DNA from: Gordonia sp. ABSL11-1
GTDB taxonomy: Bacteria; Actinomycetota; Actinomycetes; Mycobacteriales; Mycobacteriaceae
Reading direction: 5' to 3'
Assembly: GCF_030315685.1 (NCBI RefSeq)
Contig: NZ_JASXSI010000025.1
Location: 18,790 to 82,789, forward strand
DNA length: 64,000 nt
Both the position numbers and the translations under genes were made by a program. Of the stretch, positions 1 to 8,618 are shown piece by piece (position 1 is the stretch's first letter; each line of letters begins with the position of its first letter). The notes beneath the pieces were generated by a model. The model saw only the letters and a list, made by a program, of their open reading frames with translations, was not told where the DNA came from and did no database searches.

Positions 1-918
1 CCAGGCCTGCACGCGGCCGGCATCGGGAAGTGTCGCCGCGACGACGACCTCGGGGAAGTGGGAGACGACCTCGTCGCCGGCGGATCCGACATACCGCGTC
101 ATGCCCGAGGTGGCGGCGACGGCCGCACCGGTCGCGAGGAGTGCCGCACCCGGATAGCGGGCGGAGCCGGCGATGACGCCGACAACACCCTGGCTGTACT
201 TGTCGTCGGAGGCACCGGGCACCGGCCACAGCCGGCCGACCTCGTCGTCGGTGAGCGACTCGAACCGGGGCCCGGGATCCGTTCCGCCGTCGGTTCCGTC
301 CGGACCGAGCCCGATGTCGACGACCTCGACTCGACCACACCGCGGCGCGGCCAGCAGATGAGCGTTCCGCGGAACGCCGAACGTGACGGTGACCGACGCC
401 TGCACCGCGGGATCGTGCACCTCGCCCGTATCGACGTCGACGCCGGAGGGCAGATCGACGGACACGACGGCAGGACCCCCTGCGTCGGCGGGTTGCAGTG
501 CGGCGAACACCTCTGCGGCAGCCGGCCGCAAAGGGCCCCGACCGCCGATCCCCACGACGCCGTCGATCACGATGTCGAGCTCGGCCGGGAGCGCCGGGAC
601 CTCACGACCACCGGCGCGGCGGAAGGCGGCACGGCCACCGGCGTGCGCCTTGTCGGGAGCGAGAAACAGTGCGGCACAGGCGACTCCGCGACGCTGCAGG
701 GCGGCACCCGCGAAGAGTGCGTCACCGCCGTTGTCGCCCGCACCCACGACGAGTCCCACGCGCCGCCCGTACACGCCGCCGGTGCGGTCGAGTTCACGGA
801 TCACGACGTGAGCGACTCCCGCCGACGCCCGGCGCATCAGCGTGCCGTCCTCCAGCAGGTGCCCGGTCGCGTGCTCCGCCTCCCGGACCCGCTCGGCGGT
901 GAGGTAGCGGATCGGCAT
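1..918 (-). CDS. nnrD: NAD(P)H-hydrate epimerase/dehydratase, 3' end cut by window
   Basis: Bifunctional repair enzyme that epimerises damaged (hydrated) NAD(P)H and dehydrates it back to NAD(P)H in the cytosol. The 306 visible residues contain the N-terminal YjeF_N epimerase domain (about 1-215), with the nucleotide loop GAGDNGGD at 59-66 and an IDGVVGIGGRG segment near 118. A linker and the first part of the C-terminal ADP/ATP-dependent dehydratase domain follow (KYSQG then a GSARYPGAA stretch), and the window edge removes the rest. The ATG at 918 lies 7 bp after the glmS stop, so it is probably the next gene of the glmS transcript. M. tuberculosis has nnrD (Rv3433c) close to glmS (Rv3436c). 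Confidence 0.88.
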   Translation of the reverse strand, partial: MPIRYLTAERVREAEHATGHLLEDGTLMRRASAGVAHVVIRELDRTGGVYGRRVGLVVGAGDNGGDALFAGAALQRRGVACAALFLAPDKAHAGGRAAFRRAGGREVPALPAELDIVIDGVVGIGGRGPLRPAAAEVFAALQPADAGGPAVVSVDLPSGVDVDTGEVHDPAVQASVTVTFGVPRNAHLLAAPRCGRVEVVDIGLGPDGTDGGTDPGPRFESLTDDEVGRLWPVPGASDDKYSQGVVGVIAGSARYPGAALLATGAAVAATSGMTRYVGSAGDEVVSHFPEVVVAATLPDAGRVQAW

Positions 919-925
919 GGTGTTG

Positions 926-2788
926 CTACTCGACGGTGACCGACTTGGCCAGATTGCGTGGCTTGTCGACGTCGTAGCCGCGGGCCTGTGCCACCGTTGC
1001 CGCGAAGACCTGCAACGGGATCGTCGAGACCAGCGGCTGCATCAGCGTCGGCACCTTGGGCATCGGGATGAGATGGTCGGCGACCGCGGCCGCCGCCGCA
1101 TCGGCCTCCTCCGCGATGACGATCGTCCGGGCGCCCCGTGCCTGGATCTCGCGGATGTTGCTGATCATCTTCGAGTGCAGGACCGCACGCCCCTCGGCCG
1201 ACGGCATGACGACGATGACCGGCAGCCCGTCCTCGAGCAGTGCGATCGGACCGTGCTTGAGCTCACCCGCGGCGAAACCCTCCGCGTGCATGTACGCGAG
1301 TTCCTTGAGTTTCAGCGCACCCTCGAGTGCGACCGGGTAGCCGACGTGGCGCCCGATGAACAGCACGGTGTCGTGATCGGCCAGCGACCGGGCCAGGTCG
1401 CGTACCGGCTCCATGGTCCTCAGCACCTCGGTGACCGCACCGGACATGGCCTCCATCGCGGCGAACTCCCGCGACACCTCGTCGGCATACTTGGTCCCTC
1501 GAGCCTGTGCCAGCGCCAGTCCGACGAGGTAGGCGGCGACGATCTGGGCGAGGAAGCACTTGGTCGAGGCGACGCCGATCTCCGGACCGGCGTGGGTATA
1601 GAGGACCGCGTCCGACTCCCGCGGGATCTGCGCCCCGTTGGTGTTGCAGATCGCCAGGACGCGGGCCTTCTGATCCTTGGCGTGCCGGACCGCTTCCAGC
1701 GTGTCCGCGGTCTCGCCCGACTGGGAGATCGCGACGACCAGGGTGGACCGGTCCAGGACGGGGTCGCGGTAACGGAACTCGCTGGCCAGTTCGACCTCGA
1801 CCGGGATGCGTGTCCAGTGCTCGATCGCGTACTTCGCCAGCAGACCTGCGTGATACGCCGTGCCACAGGCGACGACGAACACCTTGTCCACGTCGCGGAG
1901 GTCGTCGTCGGTGAGGCGCTGCTCGTCGAGGACGATCCGACCGTTCTGGAGATGACCGAGCAGGGTGTCGGCCAGCGCCGCCGGCTGCTCGGCGATCTCC
2001 TTGAGCATGAAGAAGTCGTAACCCGACTTCTCGGCCGCCGCGAGATCCCAGTTGATGTGGAAGGGCTTGCCGGGGCGCGGATCGCCGTCGAAATCGGAGA
2101 TGCGGTAGTCGTCGGCGGTGATGATGACGACCTCGTCCTGACCGAGTTCGACGGCATCCCGCGTGTGTTCGATGAACGCGGTCACATCGGAGCTGACGAA
2201 CATCTCGCCGTCGCCGACGCCGACGACGAGCGGCGTGGACCGGCGTGCGGCGACGATGGTGTCCGGGTGATCGGAATGGGTGAAGACGAGCGTGAACGCA
2301 CCCTCGAGACGGCGGAGCGCGGCGTAGGCGCTGGAGACGAAGTCACCGGCGGTCGGCCCCGCCGCGTAGTAACTCTCCAGCAGATGCACCGCGGTCTCGG
2401 TGTCGGTGTCCGAGGTGAAGTCGATCCCGGCGTCCTCGAGTTCGGCACGCAGCGGGGCGTAGTTCTCGATGATGCCGTTGTGGACGACGGCGATCTTGCC
2501 GTCGGTGCTCACGTGGGGGTGGGCGTTGCGGTCCGTCGGCTGTCCGTGGGTGGCCCAGCGGGTGTGTCCCATCCCGGTGGTCCCGGAGAGGGTCTCCGCG
2601 CCGACGGCCGCGATCTGCTTGTCCAGGTTCTCCAGGCGGCCGGCCTTCTTCTCGACGGCGGTGCTGCCCTGCCCGTCGAGAATCGCCACCCCGGCCGAGT
2701 CGTATCCGCGGTACTCCATCCGCCGAAGTGCCTCGACCACGATGCCCAGCGCATCGCGCCGCCCGACGTATCCGACGATTCCACACAT
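926..2788 (-). CDS. glmS: Glutamine-fructose-6-phosphate aminotransferase (isomerizing)
   Basis: Makes glucosamine-6-phosphate from fructose-6-phosphate and glutamine, the first step of UDP-GlcNAc and hence peptidoglycan synthesis. The 620 residues begin MCGIVGYVG, so Cys2 is the N-terminal nucleophile of the class II glutaminase domain (about 1-220, with the RWATHG motif). Two SIS sugar-isomerase domains follow; the first carries SQSGETADT and the second ends in the family's LAKSVTVE tail. Length is normal for GlmS. It follows the alpha/beta hydrolase gene by 23 bp and precedes nnrD by 7 bp. glmM, which acts next in the pathway, lies about 4.5 kb upstream on the same strand. Confidence 0.97.
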   Translation of the reverse strand: MCGIVGYVGRRDALGIVVEALRRMEYRGYDSAGVAILDGQGSTAVEKKAGRLENLDKQIAAVGAETLSGTTGMGHTRWATHGQPTDRNAHPHVSTDGKIAVVHNGIIENYAPLRAELEDAGIDFTSDTDTETAVHLLESYYAAGPTAGDFVSSAYAALRRLEGAFTLVFTHSDHPDTIVAARRSTPLVVGVGDGEMFVSSDVTAFIEHTRDAVELGQDEVVIITADDYRISDFDGDPRPGKPFHINWDLAAAEKSGYDFFMLKEIAEQPAALADTLLGHLQNGRIVLDEQRLTDDDLRDVDKVFVVACGTAYHAGLLAKYAIEHWTRIPVEVELASEFRYRDPVLDRSTLVVAISQSGETADTLEAVRHAKDQKARVLAICNTNGAQIPRESDAVLYTHAGPEIGVASTKCFLAQIVAAYLVGLALAQARGTKYADEVSREFAAMEAMSGAVTEVLRTMEPVRDLARSLADHDTVLFIGRHVGYPVALEGALKLKELAYMHAEGFAAGELKHGPIALLEDGLPVIVVMPSAEGRAVLHSKMISNIREIQARGARTIVIAEEADAAAAAVADHLIPMPKVPTLMQPLVSTIPLQVFAATVAQARGYDVDKPRNLAKSVTVE

Positions 2789-2811
2789 AGACAGTCAGGG
2801 TACCTGTGAGG

Positions 2812-3780
2812 TCAGCGCTTCCGCGTACGCCGCTTCCGAGATTTGGCACCGAGGAGGCGGGACACCGGGTCGACCGCCTGCGCGGGCGGGTCGTCGAGGT
2901 CGATGACACCCAGTTTTCCCAGCGTGGCGGATGGATCGGTGAACGCCTGGTACTCGGTGTCACCAGCCACGGTGTGCAGCAGGAATCCGGTCGTGACGGC
3001 CCGGATGAGTCCGTGCAGTGCACGGTCGGAACCGTTCATCCCGATGAGGGAGTTCACCGTCCGACGCTCGAGGAGATCCTTGGCGTTGCCCTTGGGGACA
3101 GTGCGCAAGACCACATCGCCCGCGTACGCGGTGGCCAGCGTGAGAGCGTTGCTGTCGACGGTCCGGAGTTCACCCGCACCGGCGACGACGAGACCCGGCG
3201 CGGTGACCAGTCCGGCGGCCGGGAGCAGGACCGACGTGGTGGGGGCCGGGAAGAGCGCGGCCACCCCGGACACCTCGGGCGCGTGCTGGCCCTGCACCTG
3301 TTGGCCTGATGCAGCGAGAACCGCCGCGGCGGCACCGAAGCCGTGCCCGACGAGTCCCAGCCGATCGGGGTCGACGGTGACCGCGCCGAAGCCCAGCGCT
3401 ACCCGGGAGACGAGCCCGAGGGCGCCGCGGAGATCTGCGGCGAGGCCGGTGTCGGAGACGAGGACCCCGCTGTTGCCGTCGGGCGCGACGGCGACGAATC
3501 CCCACGAGGCGAAGTGATAGAGCAGATCACGGTACCGACGACTGTCGGCAAGCCATGCGTGCCCGAGCGCGATGGCGGGCAGACGACGGCCGGTCGCCGG
3601 AGTGAAGACCTGGCCTCGCATCCCGACGATCCCCAGGTCGCCGCGGAGGACCTTGTGCGGGCCCCGCCGCGACAGCTCGGTCATCAGCCGTTCCGGTGAT
3701 CGCGACGGCGTGGCACGTCGTGAACGACGACCCGAGGGGGACCCGGGTTTCGGGGACTGCACTGGTTTCGTGGCCGGCAC
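2812..3780 (-). CDS. Dienelactone-hydrolase-like alpha/beta hydrolase lacking the nucleophile serine
   Basis: 322 residues with an alpha/beta hydrolase pattern: an oxyanion-type segment ALGHAWLAD near 71-79, a strand FVAVAPDGNSG, and the nucleophile elbow at 145-149. The elbow reads G-H-G-F-G instead of G-x-S-x-G, so the position that should carry serine (147) is glycine. The first 32 residues are rich in Ser, Arg and Pro and may not fold; Met33 is an alternative start. The C-terminus is a basic KSRKRRTRKR tail. It sits between a small hypothetical gene (9 bp upstream) and glmS in one apparent operon. Whether it is catalytic is doubtful; a structural or binding role is possible. Substrate unknown. 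Confidence 0.7.
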   Translation of the reverse strand: MPATKPVQSPKPGSPSGRRSRRATPSRSPERLMTELSRRGPHKVLRGDLGIVGMRGQVFTPATGRRLPAIALGHAWLADSRRYRDLLYHFASWGFVAVAPDGNSGVLVSDTGLAADLRGALGLVSRVALGFGAVTVDPDRLGLVGHGFGAAAAVLAASGQQVQGQHAPEVSGVAALFPAPTTSVLLPAAGLVTAPGLVVAGAGELRTVDSNALTLATAYAGDVVLRTVPKGNAKDLLERRTVNSLIGMNGSDRALHGLIRAVTTGFLLHTVAGDTEYQAFTDPSATLGKLGVIDLDDPPAQAVDPVSRLLGAKSRKRRTRKR

Positions 3781-3789
3781 ACCGACAGC

Positions 3790-4065
3790 CTATTCGTCGG
3801 TGGCGCGACGATGGGGACTGGCCTCGGCAACGTCGGCCGGCAGCAGCAGTCGTGGGGTGTCGACGTCGGCGGCGTCCGCCTCCCGCCGTAGCCCCTCGCG
3901 CAGGCGTTCACGCGGGTCGTTGTCCTCCCGGTGCTCGGCCAGTTCCGCGGTGAGACGCCGCTGGGTGTCGGAGAACGCATTCGACGCGGCGGTGACGTGG
4001 GCCGTGGCCCGGCGGGCGATCGCCTCGATCTGATCGGCGAGATTCATGACGATGCCACCACTCAT
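3790..4065 (-). CDS. Small hypothetical protein (91 aa) in an ESX-associated operon
   Basis: 91 residues, mostly charged helix: NLADQIEAIARRATAH early, then an acidic/basic stretch and a polar tail. No signal peptide, membrane segment or known motif is visible. The ATG at 4065 overlaps the stop of the upstream WXG-like gene by 4 bases (ATGA), which supports this start; Met7 (at 4047) is the alternative. Position directly behind an EspC-like and a WXG-like gene suggests a role with them, for instance as a chaperone or partner, but the sequence does not show it. Confidence 0.55.
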   Translation of the reverse strand: MSGGIVMNLADQIEAIARRATAHVTAASNAFSDTQRRLTAELAEHREDNDPRERLREGLRREADAADVDTPRLLLPADVAEASPHRRATDE

Positions 4066-5081
4066 TCCTCCCCGGCCAGTGCGAGATCCCCGCCCGAGGA
4101 CGCCTCACCCGGTGGACTGGCGTCCCGACGGTCCGGCGCATCCTGCCGGCCGGAGGCCTCGGGTGTCGTGGAGGCCTCCGGTCCGGTCGCCGGAGAGGCC
4201 GGGCGGGCCGCCAGGCCGGCATCCTCCGCAGGGGCGGTTCGGGCGTCGGCCCCGGTGTGGTCTGCCCCGGTGTGGCCGGTCCCGGGTGTGGCGGTGTCCG
4301 GTGTGGCGGTGTCCGGTGTGGCCGTCTCCGGAGCGACGCCGTCCGGCGTGAGGCGGAGCGGGACGTCCGACGCCGAGGGATCGCCGGGTTCGGTCGCAGA
4401 GGCCGGGGCCGGGGGTTCGGTCGCAGAGGCCGGGGCCGGGGCGTCGGGGTACGGCTCGAGATCCATCGTCTCGGTGACGCGGTTCAGCTGGTCGAGAATG
4501 TCGTCGATGCCTCGGACCGTCGCCTCCGCCGTGGTGAAGTAGAGCCGGGCGCGTGAGGCGATGTCCTCGACGACGACCGGCAGCGGCACCCGGCCGGTCA
4601 CGATCGCCTCGGGGACCTCGGCGATCGGAACACCCGCGACGAGTGGCGCCGACAATCGGGCCACCGTCAGATACCAGGTGCGCAGCAGCTGATCGATCCC
4701 GGACGATGCGGCACCCGTCGCCTCTGCCAGTGTGCGCAGACCGTGGAGATCGGACTCCGCCCGCCGCTGGTGCTCGATCACTGCCGCGACCGCCCGCATC
4801 CCGGTGTCACCGGTCCACCCGCGACCCAGCCGGACCTGCTGTTCGGGGAGTCGGTGCAGGTGATCGGCCACCGCGTGATGCGCGGCGGCGAGACGGTGGG
4901 CGTCCGCGGCGAGACGGCGGGCGTCGAACCCGCCGACGCGCCGGAACGGTCGGTGCACCATGTCCGGGTCGGTCGGGTCCCCGCCGAGCGTGGCGGACAG
5001 GGCGAGGACGTCGACGAGGTCCTCGACTCCGGCGACCGCCTGATCGCGCAGGGCGCCGAGGGAGTCGCCGGGCCGCGTCAC
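4062..5081 (-). CDS. WXG-like helical protein with repetitive Pro/Ala/Thr tail (339 aa)
   Basis: The start is GTG at 5081, overlapping the stop of the EspC-like gene by 4 bases (GTGA). The first ~210 residues are almost wholly helical and contain helix-turn-helix geometry around a W-x-G motif (GRGWTGDTG), resembling the WXG100/PPE-type fold of type VII secretion substrates. The last ~120 residues are low-complexity, rich in Ala, Thr, Pro, Asp and Glu, and built from tandem units such as TATPD and PASATEP encoded by 15-bp and 27-bp DNA repeats. No transmembrane segment is evident. It probably pairs with the preceding EspC-like protein. Family name not recognised; the ESX link is inferred. Confidence 0.6.
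   Translation of the reverse strand: MTRPGDSLGALRDQAVAGVEDLVDVLALSATLGGDPTDPDMVHRPFRRVGGFDARRLAADAHRLAAAHHAVADHLHRLPEQQVRLGRGWTGDTGMRAVAAVIEHQRRAESDLHGLRTLAEATGAASSGIDQLLRTWYLTVARLSAPLVAGVPIAEVPEAIVTGRVPLPVVVEDIASRARLYFTTAEATVRGIDDILDQLNRVTETMDLEPYPDAPAPASATEPPAPASATEPGDPSASDVPLRLTPDGVAPETATPDTATPDTATPGTGHTGADHTGADARTAPAEDAGLAARPASPATGPEASTTPEASGRQDAPDRRDASPPGEASSGGDLALAGEE
4254..4329. repeat. Imperfect 15-bp tandem repeats inside the WXG-like gene
   Basis: About five 15-bp units of the form GGTGTGGCGGTGTCC lie head to tail; the last three, at 4285-4329, are nearly identical. They encode the TATPD-type repeats of the protein tail, so unit number could change without a frameshift. Confidence 0.8.
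4386..4440. repeat. 27-bp direct repeat, two copies
   Basis: Two near-identical copies, 27 bp apart (TTCGGTCGCAGAGGCC begins at 4389 and again at 4416), encode the duplicated PASATEP segment of the same low-complexity tail. Confidence 0.8.
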
Positions 5082-5440
5082 CGGCCACCGCTCTCGTCGG
5101 CCCGATGCCGGCCCCTGCCGCGCAGATCGTCGCCGATCTCGGCGTCGGTGTGGACGAGTGTAGTGACGCCGCGGTCGAGTGTGTCCGCGAGTCGCCGTGC
5201 CGCACGGGACTGTTCGGCGAGGCGATCGGCGATCACGCGTCCCATGTCGCGATACCGTCGGCCCATGTCGGAGTAGTCCGCGCCCGCCCACTCCCCGAGC
5301 TCGTCGGCGCCGATCCGGTCGGCGGCGTCGCCGACGACGGTTGCCGCGGCACGATAGAAGCCAGCGACGGATCGGATCTCGTCGACGTCGACGGTCACCC
5401 GGGGGCCGGTGGGCCGGACGGGCAGCGCACTCTCGGACAA
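5078..5440 (-). CDS. EspC-like type VII secretion target protein (120 aa)
   Basis: 120 residues, helical. They begin TVDVDEIRSVAGFYRAA, contain GEWAGADYSDMGRRYRDMG in the centre and end in a helix with a terminal acidic HTDAEIGDDL. This layout resembles the ESX-1 secretion-associated EspC/DUF2580 family, small partners secreted by type VII systems. The start is TTG at 5440, supported by GGGGGAGG six bases upstream. A TAAACT -10-like hexamer lies at 5477-5482 on the minus strand. It leads an operon whose next gene (WXG-like, 4-base overlap) is probably its partner. The family assignment rests on pattern, not on a search. Confidence 0.6.
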   Translation of the reverse strand: MSESALPVRPTGPRVTVDVDEIRSVAGFYRAAATVVGDAADRIGADELGEWAGADYSDMGRRYRDMGRVIADRLAEQSRAARRLADTLDRGVTTLVHTDAEIGDDLRGRGRHRADESGGR

Positions 5441-5515
5441 CGGTTTCCTCCCCCGGGCGTCGAATGATTCGTGTGCAGTTTAGACGCGCGAGCGGCGGGT
5501 CCGGTTCCCTCGATC

Positions 5516-6556
5516 TCAGCGGATCCCGAATTCGATCAGCGACGTGGCGCAGTCCTCGACGGTGTCGCGGGCCGGTCGCGGTTCCCAGCCAAGGGTGTCG
5601 CGGGCCCGGCTCGGATCGTGCCGGATACGACGACCGAGCAACGGCAGGACCGATGCCACCGCGGGTGTCCTGCGGCCGAGCAGGCGGATCAGTCGATCCG
5701 GCATGCCCTTCGTGCTCACCTGGTCGGCGTCGGCTCCGAGCCGCTCGCGCAGGGTCTCCGCGATCTCTCGCAACCACAGGAACTCACCGGTGACCAGGAA
5801 CCGGCTTCCGGCCGCCTCCGGCGCCGTCAACGCCCGCAGGTGGACGGTGGCGAGGTCCCGGACGTCGGTGACCTCGACCCCGATGGCGGGGATGCGCGGA
5901 GCCTTCCCCGCCAGCATCTGACCGATGACACCGGTCGCCCCGACCGCCTCCGACGACAACACCGGCCCCAGCACGGCGCCCGGCAATATCGTCACGAGCT
6001 CGGGTGTGCCCGGCCGCTCGGCGAACTCCCAGGCCGCCCGCTCGGCGATCGCCGCCAGCAGACGCCCGGGTATCGCATCGTCCCGGAGATCGAGATCGAT
6101 TGCGGTCCAGACACTCTCGTCGGTGGGTGAATCGTCGACGACCGTCTGCGGTCGAGCGGCGCCGACCGCCGAGGTCATCACCACCCGCCGGACCCCGGCC
6201 TCGCCGGCCGCTCCGAAGAGCCGCCGCGTGCCGCCGACGACACGCTCGACGACGTCGGCCTCGACGATGCCGTCGGGACCGCCTGGCCCGGAGGCAGCGC
6301 CGCCCGCGGCGGCGTGCACGACGATGTCGACACCCGCCAGTGCGGCGTCCCAGCCGTCGTCGGACGAAAGTGCGACAGCGGCGATCTCCAGTTGATCGGG
6401 AGAATCACCGATCCGCGCGATCGCGGCGCGAAGGCCGTCGGACCGGGTGGAGTCACCGACGACTGCTCGCACGCGGTGCCCGTGTCCGATCAGCTCCGCG
6501 ACGATCCATCCGCCGATGTGGTCATCCGCGCCGGTGACGAGGACAGGACCGGACAT
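5516..6556 (-). CDS. NAD-dependent epimerase/extended SDR-like protein with degenerate motifs
   Basis: 346 residues with an extended short-chain dehydrogenase layout: a Rossmann start LVTGADDHIGG at 6-16, VVHAAAGGA near residue 85, VVMTSAVGA near 125, and a PGAVLGPVL substrate-side segment. The cofactor loop reads TGADDHIGG rather than TGxxGxxG. The usual Tyr-x-x-x-Lys pair before the RAAWEFAE helix is not evident, so the enzyme may be unusual or may only bind nucleotide. It lies 15 bp downstream of the HAD gene, at the end of the rplM-rpsI-glmM transcript. Substrate unknown; distant relatives include dihydroflavonol reductase-like proteins. Confidence 0.68.
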   Translation of the reverse strand: MSGPVLVTGADDHIGGWIVAELIGHGHRVRAVVGDSTRSDGLRAAIARIGDSPDQLEIAAVALSSDDGWDAALAGVDIVVHAAAGGAASGPGGPDGIVEADVVERVVGGTRRLFGAAGEAGVRRVVMTSAVGAARPQTVVDDSPTDESVWTAIDLDLRDDAIPGRLLAAIAERAAWEFAERPGTPELVTILPGAVLGPVLSSEAVGATGVIGQMLAGKAPRIPAIGVEVTDVRDLATVHLRALTAPEAAGSRFLVTGEFLWLREIAETLRERLGADADQVSTKGMPDRLIRLLGRRTPAVASVLPLLGRRIRHDPSRARDTLGWEPRPARDTVEDCATSLIEFGIR

Positions 6557-6571
6557 CGTTCGATCCGCTGA

Positions 6572-7276
6572 TCAGTCGGCGACGTCGATGGCCACGCCAC
6601 GTGCGCGCACGGCATCGAGGAGTGCGGTGCGCCGCTGCACCACCGGGACGTCGTGGACGAGTTCGAAAGCACATCCGAGTGCGCGGCAGCCACCGTCGGC
6701 CTCTTCGCTGTCGCCGATCATCAGGGCGGACTCGGGCGCGACGCCGAGAGGATCGAGGGCGGCGTGGAAGATCCGCGGATCGGGCTTGATCGCGCCGACC
6801 TCGAACGACAGGGCGTAGGCGTCGACGAGATCGACGATCCCGTGCAGCGCCAGCACATCCCGCAGATCGAAGGCGATGTTGCTGACCACGCCGACCCCGA
6901 TACCCGCGGAACGCAACCCGCGCAGGACCTTCTCGGTGTCCGGGAAGATCTGCCACGAGTGTGGGTCGACGACGCGACCGTAGAGCTGCTCGGCGTGCCC
7001 CTCGCCGGTGAGACCGGAGGCGCGCAGCATCGACAGGTACGCGCGACGGTGTTTCGCCGGGTCGAGATCTCGCTGTTCCCAGGCGATCCGGTCGTCGTCG
7101 GCGATGGCGGCGGGCAATCCGACCGGCTGGGTCATCCGACGGATCAGCTCGGCCTGCGCATCGAGATGGAGGTCGTCACCGTTCTCGTCGTGCAGGCCGG
7201 CGAACCAGTCGTCGGCCGCCTCGAACCGGAAGAGCGTCCCGGAGAAGTCGAACAGGACCGCGGCCGGGGTACTCAC
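6572..7276 (-). CDS. HAD-superfamily hydrolase
   Basis: 234 residues with haloacid dehalogenase motifs: motif I LFDFSGTLF with the nucleophile Asp10, motif II VVSNIAFD, a Lys in GAIKPDP, and the acidic motif IV GDSEEAD. The +2 position after the nucleophile is Ser12 rather than the Asp usual in phosphatases, so the general acid/base is atypical. The start is GTG at 7276, overlapping the glmM stop by 4 bases (GTGA), which indicates translational coupling. Its place right after glmM hints at a sugar-phosphate or housekeeping phosphatase role, but the substrate cannot be read from the sequence. Confidence 0.8.
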   Translation of the reverse strand: MSTPAAVLFDFSGTLFRFEAADDWFAGLHDENGDDLHLDAQAELIRRMTQPVGLPAAIADDDRIAWEQRDLDPAKHRRAYLSMLRASGLTGEGHAEQLYGRVVDPHSWQIFPDTEKVLRGLRSAGIGVGVVSNIAFDLRDVLALHGIVDLVDAYALSFEVGAIKPDPRIFHAALDPLGVAPESALMIGDSEEADGGCRALGCAFELVHDVPVVQRRTALLDAVRARGVAIDVAD

Positions 7277-8616
7277 CCGCCCGCTGCTTCCACGACGTCG
7301 GCGATGCGCCGTGCCACCGACCGTGCGAGATCGCCGGTCGGGGCCTCCACCATCACCCGAACCAGTTGTTCGGTTCCGGAGGGGCGCAACAGCACTCGTC
7401 CGTGATCGCCGAGTTCGGCCTCCGCGTCGGTGACCGATTGCTTGACGGTCGCCGATTGGGCCACCGCGTGTTTGTCGCCCACCCGGACGTTGATGAGCTC
7501 CTGCGGCAGCACGGTCATGATGCCCGCGAGATCGGCGAGTCGCCGTCCGGTCGCGGCCATCTGCTCCATCAGCAACAGACCGGTCAGGATGCCGTCGCCG
7601 GTGGTGCCCCAACCGGGCACCACGATGTGGCCCGATTGCTCACCGCCGAGCGAGAAGTCGCCGCGGCGGAGTTCCTCGAGGACGTAGCGGTCGCCGACCG
7701 CGGTGGTACGCAACGTGATGCCGGCCTCACGCATCGCGATGTGCAGGCCCATGTTGCTCATCACCGTGGTGACGAGGACGTTGTCGCGCAATCGGTCCCG
7801 CGACGCGAGGGCGGTCGCCAGGATCGCCATGATCGCGTCACCGTCGACGACCTGCCCGGTCGAGTCGACCGCGAGGCATCGGTCTGCGTCGCCGTCATGG
7901 GCGAGCCCGATGTCTGCCCCGTGCTCGAGGACGGCCGCCTGCAGTTTGCCCATGTGGGTCGACCCGCAGTCCTCGTTGATGTTGAGACCGTCGGGCTCCG
8001 CGTGAATCGCGATCACGGTCGCGCCGGCATCCGAATATGCCTGTGGCGCAAGCGTCGATGCAGCCCCGTGAGCGCAGTCGACGACCACCGTCAGTCCATC
8101 GAGGCGAGATCCGACAGCGTTCGCGAGGTGCCGCCGGTAGCGGTCTCCGGCATCGAGCGCGTCGGTGACCCGACCGACCGCGGCACCGATCGGCCGGGCG
8201 AAGTCGTCGGACATCGCGGCCTCTATCCGGTCCTCGACCGCGTCCTCGAGCTTGTGTCCTCCGCCGGAGAAGAACTTGATGCCGTTGTCGGGCATCGGGT
8301 TGTGCGATGCCGAGATCATGACGCCGAAATCGGCGGAGTAGTCGGCGGTCAGGTACGCCACAGCAGGCGTCGGGACGACACCCACCCGGATGGCGTCGAC
8401 CCCGGTGGCGGCGAGACCGGCACAGACGGCGGCCTCGAGCATCTCACCGGAGGCGCGGGGGTCGCGGCCCACCACGGCGCGCGGACGCACGTCGGTGGCC
8501 GACGACTGTTGCTCGAAAACGACCGCGGCGGCCGAGGCCAGGCGCAACGCGAGCTCGGGAGTGAGCTCGTCGTTGGCCAGGCCCCGGACGCCGTCGGTTC
8601 CGAAAAGGCGTGCCAA
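7273..8616 (-). CDS. glmM: Phosphoglucosamine mutase
   Basis: Converts glucosamine-6-phosphate to glucosamine-1-phosphate for UDP-GlcNAc synthesis. 447 residues, normal length, beginning MARLFGTDGVRG. The phospho-serine loop is ISASHNP, with the catalytic Ser at 104; the metal loop HDGDADR and the C-terminal phosphate loop RPSGTEQ are intact. The first codon is TTG (8616), two bases after the rpsI stop. The gene is thus tied to ribosomal protein expression, the order also seen in M. tuberculosis (glmM Rv3441c, rpsI, rplM). Confidence 0.96.
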   Translation of the reverse strand: MARLFGTDGVRGLANDELTPELALRLASAAAVVFEQQSSATDVRPRAVVGRDPRASGEMLEAAVCAGLAATGVDAIRVGVVPTPAVAYLTADYSADFGVMISASHNPMPDNGIKFFSGGGHKLEDAVEDRIEAAMSDDFARPIGAAVGRVTDALDAGDRYRRHLANAVGSRLDGLTVVVDCAHGAASTLAPQAYSDAGATVIAIHAEPDGLNINEDCGSTHMGKLQAAVLEHGADIGLAHDGDADRCLAVDSTGQVVDGDAIMAILATALASRDRLRDNVLVTTVMSNMGLHIAMREAGITLRTTAVGDRYVLEELRRGDFSLGGEQSGHIVVPGWGTTGDGILTGLLLMEQMAATGRRLADLAGIMTVLPQELINVRVGDKHAVAQSATVKQSVTDAEAELGDHGRVLLRPSGTEQLVRVMVEAPTGDLARSVARRIADVVEAAGG

Positions 8617-8618
8617 GA

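Noticed and set aside
917..2809. 630-codon plus-strand frame
   Set aside because: Exact antisense of glmS; no start signal and no recognisable protein features.
4254..4440. Tandem repeats that could suggest a CRISPR array
   Set aside because: Units are 15 and 27 bp, contiguous, without spacers, and lie in frame inside a coding sequence.
4062..5777. 571-residue version of the WXG-like protein
   Set aside because: The extra N-terminus is an Arg-rich shadow of the EspC-like gene; the GTG at 5081 with GTGA overlap is the natural start.
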